NCBI RefSeq assembly: GCF_009742725.1
Contig: NZ_WPHG01000003.1
Location: 124,001-188,000, forward strand
Direction: 5' to 3'
Source of the DNA: Nitratireductor arenosus
GTDB taxonomy: Bacteria > Pseudomonadota > Alphaproteobacteria > Rhizobiales > Rhizobiaceae
Length of the DNA: 64,000 bases
Shown here: one piece after another, positions 54,866-63,120 of the stretch
How the letters are laid out: every line of letters starts with the position of its first letter
How positions within the stretch are numbered: the stretch's first letter is position 1
Translations under genes and position numbers: made by a program
The notes under the pieces: model-generated
Told to the model about the DNA's origin: nothing
Databases searched by the model: none
The model's input: only the letters and a program-made list of their open reading frames with translations

Positions 54866-55669
54866 ATGGACAAGGGCAGAATTTTCCGCGCGCTGCACGA
54901 GGCGCCCGCGCCATTCATCATCCCCAACCCCTGGGATGTCGGCACGGCCCGGTTTCTCGCCTCGCTGGGCTTTACCGCGCTCGCCACCACCAGCGCAGGC
55001 TATGCGTTCTCGCGCGGACGGCCGGATGGTGCGATCCCGTTCGACGACATGATCGGTCATTGTCGCGAGATCGTCGCGTCGAGCGACCTGCCTGTTTCCG
55101 CCGATCTCGAGCACGGCAAGGGCGACAGTCCCGACAGCGCGGCCGAAACCATCTTCGCCGCCGCTGCCGCGGGGCTCGCCGGCTGCTCGATCGAGGATTC
55201 GACCGGCGATCCCGACCGGCCGATCTACGAGTTTTCGCTCGCCGTCGAGCGTGTCGCAGCGGCCGTCGAGGCGGCGCGCTCGCTCGGCCACGATTTCGTC
55301 TTTACCGCCCGGGCGGAGAATTTCTTGTGGGGCATCCGCGATCTCGACGACACGATCAGGCGGCTCCAGGCGTTTGAAAAAGCCGGTGCCGACGTGCTTT
55401 ATGCGCCGGCTCTGGCTGATATCGAAACGGTCCGCGCGGTGTGCGCGGCGGTGTCGCGGCCGGTCAATGTTCTCGCCACGCCGGACCTGTCGGTTGCCGA
55501 ACTCGCCGAAGTGGGCGTGAAGCGCATTTCGCTCGGCTCCAAACTCACCATCGCCGCCTTCGGCGCGGTCGAGGCCGCCGCGCGCGAAATGCTGGACGAA
55601 GGCCGTTTCGAATTCTCCCGCCGCGGGCCATCATTCGCGACGCTGCAGAAGCTGTTTTCCGCCGGCTGA
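54866..55669 (+). CDS. Isocitrate lyase/PEP mutase superfamily protein
   Basis: A 267-residue single-domain TIM-barrel enzyme: PNPWDVGTARFLASLGFTALATTSAG, the metal-binding DLEHGKGD and CSIEDSTGD segments. It lacks the KKCGH-type catalytic motif of true isocitrate and methylisocitrate lyases, so it belongs to the oxaloacetate decarboxylase/hydrolase-like group of the superfamily. A good GGAGGAA site precedes the ATG. Despite the superfamily name there is no reason to link it with phosphonate synthesis: the PEP mutase EDKXXXXXN motif is not seen. Confidence 0.85.
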   Translation: MDKGRIFRALHEAPAPFIIPNPWDVGTARFLASLGFTALATTSAGYAFSRGRPDGAIPFDDMIGHCREIVASSDLPVSADLEHGKGDSPDSAAETIFAAAAAGLAGCSIEDSTGDPDRPIYEFSLAVERVAAAVEAARSLGHDFVFTARAENFLWGIRDLDDTIRRLQAFEKAGADVLYAPALADIETVRAVCAAVSRPVNVLATPDLSVAELAEVGVKRISLGSKLTIAAFGAVEAAAREMLDEGRFEFSRRGPSFATLQKLFSAG

Positions 55670-55765
55670 TCACGCGCCGTCGCCTGGCGGGCGAACGCGG
55701 CGCGTCTCCGGCAGCGGGAGCCGGCATCCGTGTTGCCCGTCTGCCGCCTGTCCGGTTGCGGCCGG

Positions 55766-56626
55766 TCAGAGCCTGCGCAGCACCAGCACGGTCTCGCCGG
55801 CCGGGTTCTTCAGCGTCATCCGCGAGCCGCGCAACGTCACCCGGCTTGCCGCGCCAAGCGCCTGCGTGAAGGAGCGCTCGACATTCATCGCCGCCCGGTC
55901 CGGGCACATCATCTTGGTCTGCATCGGGGCGCTCGAGCGCCAGGCGCCGCCGTGCTGGACGATCGTTGCAGTGATCGTGTTGCAGCCGGCCCTGGCACGC
56001 AGGGCACCGCCGGCGCCGATGTCGACGCGGGTTGCCTGCGACAGGGCCGGGTCGAGCCTCACCAGATGGCCGGTCTGCGCAGTCGCCACCTGCTCGATGC
56101 GCCAGGCGCCGCGCACCGCCTCCGAGACGCCCGCGCGGGCTTGTTCGCCCTGCGGCTCAACCGCGCGCGCCGGCACGATGTCGAAGATCTCCCAGCCGCG
56201 CGGCTTGCCCGTCGATACCGCGGCAAGCCGCCAGCCCGGGCCGACGCCCGCGCGTACCAGCTTGCCGTTCTGCACCGATTTAAGCGCGTGCGCGCTTCCG
56301 CCGAGCGCCAGCAGATGAAAACGTTCCCATCCGCGTGCATGCGGGCTGCCGGTTGCCAGAAACGTGCCGCCGCCTACGCCGGCGCGTATATAGGAATTGT
56401 CGGCCACGACGCGAAACGCCACCGTCCGGCCGTCGAGGCGCTGCATGTCGAGCCTCAAGGCCCGGCTGGCACTGTTTGCGGACGCGGCAAGCAGCCCATT
56501 GGCGACGGTAACGTATTTGCCGCTTTGTTTGGAGCGCAGCAGCACTTCCTCGGCACTGGCGGCCTGGCCGCCGAAGGCAAGAAACGCCGCGGCAATCGCG
56601 ACAAGGCCGGTCAATTTCGTCAACAT
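55766..56626 (-). CDS. Secreted protein with beta-trefoil (fascin-like) and META domains
   Basis: A 286-residue exported protein. After a signal peptide of about 25 residues (FLAFGGQAASA), residues 27-150 show fascin/beta-trefoil repeats: VLLRSKQSGKYVTVANGLLAASA, then WERFHLLALGGSAHALKSVQNGKLVRAG. Residues about 168-286 form a META (HslJ-like) domain: GAWRIEQVA, CNTITATIVQHGGAWRSS, TKMMCPDRAAMNVERSF. META domains occur in outer-membrane or periplasmic stress proteins. I do not recognise a named protein with this order. It is divergent from the dehydratase gene. Confidence 0.75.
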   Translation of the reverse strand: MLTKLTGLVAIAAAFLAFGGQAASAEEVLLRSKQSGKYVTVANGLLAASANSASRALRLDMQRLDGRTVAFRVVADNSYIRAGVGGGTFLATGSPHARGWERFHLLALGGSAHALKSVQNGKLVRAGVGPGWRLAAVSTGKPRGWEIFDIVPARAVEPQGEQARAGVSEAVRGAWRIEQVATAQTGHLVRLDPALSQATRVDIGAGGALRARAGCNTITATIVQHGGAWRSSAPMQTKMMCPDRAAMNVERSFTQALGAASRVTLRGSRMTLKNPAGETVLVLRRL

Positions 56627-56763
56627 AAAGATCCCCCTGGATTGGCAATCGCTGCATGATGATGCACGGATACTGACGTTGTTGATCTGAACGTCTATTG
56701 AAGCCGGCGTTCAGCCACGGTTCACGATCCGGCTGGCCGGCGGCTTTATGCAATGGAGTTTTA

Positions 56764-57765
56764 ATGACCGAACCGCTGAGGGTTGTCGATATGCATACGG
56801 GCGGCGAGCCGGTGCGCATCGTCACCGCTGGATACCCGCCTTTGCCTGCCGGCACGATCCTGCACAAGCGCGCCTATGTGCGCGACAATCTCGATCATCT
56901 GCGCCGGATCCTGATGTTCGAGCCGCGCGGCCATATCGACATGTACGGTGCGCTGCTGGTCGAACCGGACCTGCCGGGCGCGGACCTCGCCGTGCTTTTC
57001 ATGCACAATGAGGGATATTCGACCATGTGCGGCCATGCCGTCATCGCGCTGGGACGTTATGCCGTCGACCAAGGGCTGGTGCCGGCCGACGGACCCGTCG
57101 CCACCGTCAACATTGAATGTCCATGCGGCATGGTCGAGGCCACGGTTGAGATCGTCGACGGCCGGGCGGGCGCGGTATCCTTCCGAAGCGTGCCGTCCTT
57201 TGCCTTTGCCGCCGGCCGTTCGGTCGACCTGCCCGGATTCGGCCCGGTCGGCTTCGACATCGCCTATGGCGGTGCCTTCTACGCCCTGGCGGAGGCGGAC
57301 CGGTTCGGTCTCGCATTCGGCCGCGATCCCGTGCGTGCCTTCGTCGATGCCGCGAGCGCGCTGACGGCAGCGGTCAAGCGCGCGCATCCGCTCGCCCATC
57401 CCGACCACGACGATCTCGCCTTTCTCTACGGGTCGATCCTGACCGATGGCGGCGACGGGGCGGGCGCTGCGACGAAAAATATCTGCGTTTTCGCCGATGC
57501 CCAGGTCGACCGCTCGCCGACCGGCTCGGGCGTTACCGCGCGGATGGCGGCGATGCATGCCGCCGGCGCAGTTGGTCTCGGCGAGCCCCGGTCGTTCGAA
57601 AGCATCACCGGTGCTGTTTTTACCGCCTGCGTCGAGCGGCAGGTCGACATCGGCGCCCGCCGCGGCGTCGAGGTCCGGGTCTCTGGTCGTGCCTATTATT
57701 GCGGCCGCGCCGAGTTCTCCGTCGAGCCGGACGATCCGCTCGGCGGTGGTTTTTTGGTGCGCTGA
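56764..57765 (+). CDS. Proline racemase-family trans-3-hydroxy-L-proline dehydratase
   Basis: A 333-residue protein of the proline racemase family. The first catalytic position is C89 in MCGHA; the second, a cysteine in racemases and epimerases, is T253 in SPTGSGVTAR. The Cys/Thr pair is the mark of trans-3-hydroxy-L-proline dehydratase, which yields pyrroline-2-carboxylate. Homology starts at ATG 56764. No pyrroline-2-carboxylate reductase is adjacent, so the rest of the pathway lies elsewhere. Confidence 0.88.
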   Translation: MTEPLRVVDMHTGGEPVRIVTAGYPPLPAGTILHKRAYVRDNLDHLRRILMFEPRGHIDMYGALLVEPDLPGADLAVLFMHNEGYSTMCGHAVIALGRYAVDQGLVPADGPVATVNIECPCGMVEATVEIVDGRAGAVSFRSVPSFAFAAGRSVDLPGFGPVGFDIAYGGAFYALAEADRFGLAFGRDPVRAFVDAASALTAAVKRAHPLAHPDHDDLAFLYGSILTDGGDGAGAATKNICVFADAQVDRSPTGSGVTARMAAMHAAGAVGLGEPRSFESITGAVFTACVERQVDIGARRGVEVRVSGRAYYCGRAEFSVEPDDPLGGGFLVR

Positions 57766-57870
57766 GCCGGCGGCAGCCAGCGGCCGGGCGACGGCGCTGG
57801 CCCATAGAAAAATCCGCCGTTCGCCGCGGCAAGTGTGATATCGGCTCGCGCAGCACAACGGAGCCGACCC

Positions 57871-58488
57871 ATGACGATCGCGGGTTTCATCGCTTACGCC
57901 GGCGCGCTTGCCATCGCCGCATCCATTCCCGGCCCGGGCATCACCGCCCTGGTCGCCCGGGCGCTCGGTTCGGGTTTTCGTCCGGCATTGTTCATGAGCT
58001 TCGGGCTGATCCTCGGCGATCTGACCTATCTGACCGCCGTCGTGCTCGGCCTTGCCGTGGTCGCGCAGAGTTTCGGGCTGGTCTTCCTGGTCGTCAAATG
58101 GGCCGGTGCGGCCTATCTCGCCTGGCTGGCCTATCGTTTCTGGACGGCCGGCATCGTGGCGGAGACGGTGACCGCAGACGCAGGGCGGGGCGGTCTGACG
58201 GCGAGTTTCGTCTCCGGCGTCACGATCACGCTCGGCAATCCCAAGACGATGATCTTTTACCTCGCCATCACGCCGACCGTCATCGATCTCGCCGCGGTTT
58301 CGGCGAGCGACTACGCCGTGCTGGCGGGGTTGACGGCGCTGGTGCTGCTCGTCGTGCTGGTGCCCTATCTGGCGCTCGCCGCTCATGCCCGTACGCTGTT
58401 CGCGCGCCCGGCCGCCTTGCGGCTTCTCAACCGGACGGCGGCGACCTTCCTCGGCGGGGCCGCCGCGGCGATCGCCATGCGCGGTTGA
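57871..58488 (+). CDS. LysE-family translocator
   Basis: A 205-residue inner-membrane protein with about six hydrophobic segments. AIAASIPGPGITALVARALG and the TLGNPKTMIFYLA block are diagnostic of LysE/RhtB exporters. Members export amino acids such as lysine, threonine or homoserine lactone. ATG 57871 begins family homology. It follows the hydroxyproline dehydratase in the same direction by 105 bases, possibly co-expressed. Confidence 0.9.
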   Translation: MTIAGFIAYAGALAIAASIPGPGITALVARALGSGFRPALFMSFGLILGDLTYLTAVVLGLAVVAQSFGLVFLVVKWAGAAYLAWLAYRFWTAGIVAETVTADAGRGGLTASFVSGVTITLGNPKTMIFYLAITPTVIDLAAVSASDYAVLAGLTALVLLVVLVPYLALAAHARTLFARPAALRLLNRTAATFLGGAAAAIAMRG

Positions 58489-58627
58489 CCGGTCGCACGG
58501 TGTTCCGTTTCCAACATCGGGTCTCTGAACGGCCCGATGCAGGCGCTTCGCGCAATGGTTGAAAATCCCGCTTGACGGACCGCGCGGGCGGGCGCACAAG
58601 CGAATCCTCTCCGATGACGAATAGAGG

Positions 58628-58978
58628 ATGGTCGCGGGCATGAGCGCGTGGGGCTTCCTGCAATTGTGTGTGTCAACGGCGGTCTTTCTCGCCGCCGCCA
58701 GTGTCGCCAAAACCTGGACATTGACGCCGTCGACCGGCCGGCTGGTGCTGACCCTTGCGCTCTACACGCTCGGCAATCTGATCATGCTGCGCCTGATCCG
58801 CGATTTCGGCATGGGCGTGGCGCTCAGCCTGTCGGCCGTCATCCAGCTCGTGGCCGTCAATTTCGTCGCCTTCGCCTGGTTCGGCGAGCGCATGAATGCC
58901 GTTCAAGGCAGCGGCATCGCCTTCGCCGTCCTTGCCGTGACGCTGGTTTCCCTCGGCCCCTATTTCACCGGCCGCTGA
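58628..58978 (+). CDS. Small four-helix DMT/SMR-like membrane protein
   Basis: A 116-residue protein with four hydrophobic segments, like small multidrug resistance proteins or half of an EamA transporter: FLQLCVSTAVFLAAASVAKTW, TLALYTLGNLIMLRLIRDFG, VALSLSAVIQLVAVNFVAF and a C-terminal helix after WFGERMNAVQGSG. The FGER motif resembles EamA repeats. The start is uncertain: ATG 58628 lies against a GAGG site, ATG 58640 four codons in is the alternative. It must oligomerise to work. Substrate unknown. Confidence 0.75.
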   Translation: MVAGMSAWGFLQLCVSTAVFLAAASVAKTWTLTPSTGRLVLTLALYTLGNLIMLRLIRDFGMGVALSLSAVIQLVAVNFVAFAWFGERMNAVQGSGIAFAVLAVTLVSLGPYFTGR

Positions 58979-59084
58979 CGCATCTTGCGGTTCTGCGGCA
59001 CGGCGTCGCCGTTTTTCGCGCGATGGCGACCCAATGAGACGATTCTCAACCCGCCGTGGCGCCTGCGCCTGCTGTTTATCCATG

Positions 59085-59117
59085 CATATTGATGTTTTAA
59101 ACATCATTATGTATAGA
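59085..59117 (+). promoter_or_regulatory. Promoter with embedded palindromic operator for the XRE gene
   Basis: TTGATG (59089-59094) and TATAGA (59112-59117) make a sigma-70-type promoter with an ideal 17-base spacer. GATGTTT-T-AAACATC (59091-59105) is a perfect palindrome inside it, extending to 13-base arms (59085-59097 and 59099-59111) with one mismatch. A protein bound there would block the polymerase. The XRE start is 34 bases beyond the -10 box, so autorepression is likely. Confidence 0.7.
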
Positions 59118-59150
59118 GAAACACTTACCAATGAGGGATAAGAGCAGAGC

Positions 59151-59405
59151 GTGATCACGGCAGCTCAGATGAAGGCCGCGCGCTCGCTTGCCGGCATCGA
59201 TCAAAAGACGCTCGCCGAGCGGGCGGGGGTTTCGCTGCCGACCATACAGCGCATGGAGGCCTCCGAGGGGGTGGTGCGCGGGGTCGTCGACACGCTGGTC
59301 AAGGTGATCCAGGCGCTGAACGAGGCCGGCGTCGAGCTGATCGGCGATCATCAGCCCAGCGCGGGCGGTGGACGCGGGGTGCGCCTGAAGGAGCCGGGCA
59401 GCTAG
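59151..59405 (+). CDS. XRE-family helix-turn-helix regulator
   Basis: An 84-residue protein, essentially one HTH domain: MKAARSLAGIDQKTLAERAGVSLPTIQRMEASEG, with a short C-terminal tail. The start is GTG 59151. Single-domain XRE proteins in Rhizobiales often regulate one neighbouring transporter; here the next gene downstream is a SulP transporter 168 bases away. A promoter-embedded palindrome precedes it. Confidence 0.85.
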   Translation: MITAAQMKAARSLAGIDQKTLAERAGVSLPTIQRMEASEGVVRGVVDTLVKVIQALNEAGVELIGDHQPSAGGGRGVRLKEPGS

Positions 59406-59573
59406 TGCGCTACGGCGAAGGCAGGTTCCCGGCTTTTGCGACACGGTCCCAGCGGTCGGCGGGCCGATGGTTGCTTGTGCTGCGACGGCTGATGACCGGG
59501 CCCCGTCCTGCGCCTCGTCTTGTCCGCATGTGGCGCGGCGGCTTCGCCGTGCCTGAACCGGAGTGATGTAAAC

Positions 59574-61283
59574 GTGCAGTCCTCGATTCCCCACAGCGCC
59601 CAGCCGGTCGCGGCCGGGTTTCGCGAGCTCTTCACGCCCAAGCTGATCACGGTTCTGCGCGAGGGATACGGCCTGGCCGGGCTGCGCGCCGACGCTGTTG
59701 CCGGCCTGACGGTTGCCATCGTCGCGCTGCCGCTGTCGATGGCGATCGCCATCGCCTCCGGCGTTTCTCCCGAACGCGGCCTGTTCACCGCGATCGTCGG
59801 CGGTTTCTTGGTGTCGGCGCTCGGCGGCAGCCGTTTCCAGGTCGGCGGCCCGGCCGGCGCCTTCATCGTTCTGGTGGCCGCCACGGTCGAGCGCCACGGC
59901 GTCGACGGGCTGTTGCTGGCGACGCTGATTGCCGGCCTGTTCCTGATCGCGATCGGCTTGTTGCGGCTCGGCACCTACATCAAATTCATCCCCTATCCGG
60001 TCACCGTCGGGTTCACCGCCGGCATCGCCGTCATCATTTTCGCCAGCCAGTTGCGCGATCTGTTCGGGCTCGCCCTGCCGGGCAAGGAACCGGGGCCGCT
60101 GATCGACAAGCTGCCGGTGCTGTGGGCCGCGGCCGAAACGGTCAGCCCGGCCTCGTTCGCCATCGCCGTCTTGACCGTCGCCGTGATCGCCGGAACCAAG
60201 CGTTTGCGGCCCGGCTGGCCCGGCATGCTGATCGCCATCGTTTTGGCGGCTGTGGCGGTGGCCGTGTTCTCCTTGCCGGTCGAGACGGTCGGCGACCGTT
60301 TCGGCGACATTCCACGCATGCCGCCGGCGCCGGCGCTGCCTGTCTTCAGTTCCGACAAGCTGGTCGCGGTGCTGCCGGACGCCGCCGCCTTTGCGCTGTT
60401 GGGGGCGATCGAATCGCTGTTGTCGGCGGTCGTCGCCGACGGCATGACCGGCCGGCGGCACCGCTCCAATTGCGAACTCGTCGCGCAAGGCGTCGCCAAT
60501 ATCGGCTCGGCCCTGTTCGGCGGTATCTGCGTCACCGGAACGATCGCACGCACGGCCACCAATGTGCGCGCCGGGGCGCACGGTCCGGTCGCGGGCATGC
60601 TGCACGCCCTGTTCCTGCTCGCCTTCATGCTGCTTGCCGCGCCGCTCGCGCGCTATATCCCGCTGGCCGCGCTGGCCGGGTTGCTCGCTTTCGTGGCCTG
60701 GAACATGGTCGAGCGTCATGCGATCGCGGCCATCGTCCGCACCTCCAGCGGCGACGCGCTGGTCCTCGGCGTGACCTTCCTGCTCGTGGTGTTCCGCGAC
60801 CTGAGCGAGGGCATTCTCGTCGGTTTCGCGCTCGGCGCGCTCTTGTTCTTGAACCGCATGGCCAAGTCGATCGCGGTCGAGGCGCACATGCCGTTTGTCG
60901 AGGACGATGTCGCCGACAGCGTCAATGGCGACCGCGCCGCCTACGACGCCGCCGAGGGCAGTTCGCCCGAGACGGTGGTCTATCGCATTTCGGGGGCTTT
61001 CTTCTTCGGCTCGGCCGCGACCGTCGGCGCCGTGCTCGACCGCATCGCCGACCAGCGCCGGAACTTCATCCTCGACTGCTCCGCCGTGCCCGTTGTCGAC
61101 ACGACGGCGGCCAATGTGATTGCCGGCGTTGCACGCAAGGCGCATCGCGCCGGCATCCGCTTCGTCATCGCCGGTGCCGCGCCGCCCGTGCGGCGCATGC
61201 TGCAGCGCCAGGGCGCGCGCCGGCCGCATGCCGTGTACGCGGCGAGCCTTAAGGATGCGCGCGCGCTCCTGTCAAACGGCTGA
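59574..61283 (+). CDS. SulP-family anion transporter with STAS domain
   Basis: A 569-residue SLC26/SulP protein. The N-terminal region LRADAVAGLTVAIVALPLSMAIAIASG is the sulphate-transporter signature, followed by 10 or more membrane segments to about residue 420. The C-terminal STAS domain begins near residue 460 (VVYRISGAFFFGSA) and includes the DCSAVPVVDTTAANVI loop. It moves sulphate, bicarbonate or dicarboxylates. GTG 59574 is taken as start, with GGAG upstream. It converges on the LysR gene and overlaps it by 12 bases. Confidence 0.9.
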   Translation: MQSSIPHSAQPVAAGFRELFTPKLITVLREGYGLAGLRADAVAGLTVAIVALPLSMAIAIASGVSPERGLFTAIVGGFLVSALGGSRFQVGGPAGAFIVLVAATVERHGVDGLLLATLIAGLFLIAIGLLRLGTYIKFIPYPVTVGFTAGIAVIIFASQLRDLFGLALPGKEPGPLIDKLPVLWAAAETVSPASFAIAVLTVAVIAGTKRLRPGWPGMLIAIVLAAVAVAVFSLPVETVGDRFGDIPRMPPAPALPVFSSDKLVAVLPDAAAFALLGAIESLLSAVVADGMTGRRHRSNCELVAQGVANIGSALFGGICVTGTIARTATNVRAGAHGPVAGMLHALFLLAFMLLAAPLARYIPLAALAGLLAFVAWNMVERHAIAAIVRTSSGDALVLGVTFLLVVFRDLSEGILVGFALGALLFLNRMAKSIAVEAHMPFVEDDVADSVNGDRAAYDAAEGSSPETVVYRISGAFFFGSAATVGAVLDRIADQRRNFILDCSAVPVVDTTAANVIAGVARKAHRAGIRFVIAGAAPPVRRMLQRQGARRPHAVYAASLKDARALLSNG

Positions 61284-62210
61284 GGCGGGCGACAGCGGCT
61301 CCACGGCCGAGCAGGCGGCGAGTTCGAGGCGGAACCGGTCGATCATCCACGCGGTCGCCGGCCCCGGCATGCGCGAGACATGGTGGAGCGCGACCAGGGT
61401 GAAGGCGCGTTCGGGATAGGCGTCGATCGAAAGCCGCACCAGACGTCCGGCGTCGAGATCGGCGCGCACTGTCGAAATCGGCAACCCGCCCCAGCCGAGC
61501 CCGGCGAGGATCAACGCGTGTTTGACCCCCATATCCGTCATGCGCCAGTTGCGGAACGACAGGACGCCGAAATTTCTGCCGCGCGTGTAATCGGTGGGAT
61601 CGGTGATGACGAGCTGCGTCTGTTCGCGGACCAGTTCGATCGGCACGGGCGGCGCAGCACGTGCCAGCGGATGGCTTGGAGCCGCGACCGGTACCATCGA
61701 GGTCGCTCCGACGCCGACGCGCACCATCTGGGCATCGACGCTGGTTACGGTGCCGCCGGCGATGCCCAGCGTTGCCTCCTGACGCACGATCTGGTCGTGC
61801 ACCATGCCCAGCGCACCGACATTGAGCCGCACACCGACGGTCGGGAACGTCTCGCCGAAGGCGCCGAGCACGCGGGCAAGCGCCTGGGTTGGCACGGTGG
61901 CGTCGACGGCGAGCACGAGTTCGGGCTCCAGCCCGCTCTTCAGACCGCTCGCCCTAGCGCGCATCCCCTCCAGTCCGGTGAGAATGCGCCGCGCATCCTC
62001 AAGCAACACCGCGCCCGCTTCCGTCAGGCTTGGCAGACGGGTGCCGGCGCGTTCGAACAGCCTGACCTCGAGCTGCGCTTCCAGATTGGCGATCGCGTAG
62101 CTGACCACCGATTGCGAGCGGTTGAGCCGGCGCGCGGCGGCGGAAAAGCCGCCGGTTTCGGCGACGGCCACGAAGACCTCGAGCTGGTCGAGAGTGGGAT
62201 GGGCTTCCAT
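61272..62210 (-). CDS. LysR-family transcriptional regulator
   Basis: A 312-residue LysR protein: HTH in LDQLEVFVAVAETGGFSAAARRLNRSQSVVSYAIANLEAQL and an effector domain to the C-terminus. It is divergent from the azoreductase gene, with 123 bases between them, the classic arrangement for LysR control of one neighbour. It probably responds to a quinone or electrophile. Its 3' end overlaps the SulP gene. Confidence 0.92.
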   Translation of the reverse strand: MEAHPTLDQLEVFVAVAETGGFSAAARRLNRSQSVVSYAIANLEAQLEVRLFERAGTRLPSLTEAGAVLLEDARRILTGLEGMRARASGLKSGLEPELVLAVDATVPTQALARVLGAFGETFPTVGVRLNVGALGMVHDQIVRQEATLGIAGGTVTSVDAQMVRVGVGATSMVPVAAPSHPLARAAPPVPIELVREQTQLVITDPTDYTRGRNFGVLSFRNWRMTDMGVKHALILAGLGWGGLPISTVRADLDAGRLVRLSIDAYPERAFTLVALHHVSRMPGPATAWMIDRFRLELAACSAVEPLSPASAV

Positions 62211-62333
62211 CTAGGAATCCGATAAGTTTCATGAGTATTTTCGCAGTTTTTTTGATGAGCACAAGGGGCCATCTGGGGAACGAGCAAGGAGCGGCCCAAC
62301 ACCCGCATTCCAGCCGAACCCAAGGAGAGCCTC

Positions 62334-62960
62334 ATGTCCTCGATATTGCTTGTCACCGCCAGCCCGCGCGGCGACCTGTCCCTGTCCAGCCGCGCCGCCA
62401 GGACCGTGGCCGATGCGCTGGCGCGCCGGAAGCCTGGCGCGCGCATCGTTCATCGCGACCTCGCCGCCGCGCCGCTGCCGCATATCGATCAGGATTTCGC
62501 CGTCGCGGTGAAGACCCCGGCCGAAAAGCTGACCGCCGCGCAGGCCAAACTCCTCGCCGCCTCCGACGCGGCGACCGACGAACTGCTCGCCGCCGATGCC
62601 GTCGTGATCGCCACCGGCATGATCAATTTCTCGATCGCCTCGACGCTGAAATCCTGGTTCGACCATGTCGCGCGGGCGCACCGGACCTTCCGCTACACGG
62701 CTGAAGGACCGCAGGGGCTTGCCGGCGGCAAGAAGGCCTATGTGGTGATCGCCTCGTCGGGCACCTATACCGATGGCGGCCCGGCCGCCGCGATGGACCA
62801 TGCCCGACCCTATCTGAAATCGATGCTCGGGTTCTTCGGCATTACCGATATCGAGTTCGTCGACATCGAGGGTGTCGGCCTGGGCTTCGAGCCGGACGCT
62901 GTGATTGTCGAACGCGCCCTCGGCAAGGTTTCCGCCGTCGATTTGGCCACCGCCGCCTGA
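62334..62960 (+). CDS. azoR: FMN-dependent NADH-azoreductase
   Basis: A 208-residue flavodoxin-fold reductase. VTASPRGDLSLSSRAA is the FMN-phosphate loop, ATGMINFSIASTLKSWFDHVARAHRTFRYT and the ASSGTYTDGGPA segment are AzoR hallmarks. It reduces quinones and azo compounds by two electrons with NADH and protects from electrophiles. An AAGGAG site precedes the ATG. It is divergent from its likely LysR regulator. Confidence 0.94.
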   Translation: MSSILLVTASPRGDLSLSSRAARTVADALARRKPGARIVHRDLAAAPLPHIDQDFAVAVKTPAEKLTAAQAKLLAASDAATDELLAADAVVIATGMINFSIASTLKSWFDHVARAHRTFRYTAEGPQGLAGGKKAYVVIASSGTYTDGGPAAAMDHARPYLKSMLGFFGITDIEFVDIEGVGLGFEPDAVIVERALGKVSAVDLATAA

Positions 62961-63056
62961 CGGGGAGCCCCCGATAGGCGGGCGCCGCCGGCTGAAATCC
63001 GGACAGCCGACCTGCCGGACACGCTCGCGGCACCAAAGCCTTCGCCTCGTTCCGAC

Positions 63057-63089
63057 CCGGGCCGCCTTGCCGATCGCAGGGCGGCCCGG
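63057..63089. terminator. GC hairpin between convergent azoR and YiiX-like genes
   Basis: CCGGGCCGCC (63057-63066) pairs perfectly with GGCGGCCCGG (63080-63089) around a 13-base loop in the 160-base convergent intergenic region. There is no T-run, so it may act as a weak or factor-assisted terminator, or protect the 3' ends of both mRNAs. Confidence 0.5.
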
Positions 63090-63120
63090 TCGCGTTCGGT
63101 GGCGCGCGGCCGCTGCCGGG

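Noticed and set aside
54866..55669. Possible phosphonate biosynthesis gene (PEP mutase).
   Set aside because: The protein belongs to the superfamily but lacks the PEP mutase EDKXXXXXN motif, and no phosphonopyruvate decarboxylase or other biosynthetic gene is adjacent.
59097..61229. A 710-codon minus-strand open frame opposite the SulP and XRE genes.
   Set aside because: Its translation is dominated by Arg, Gly, Asp and Gln with no domain; SulP and XRE homology on the plus strand is clear.
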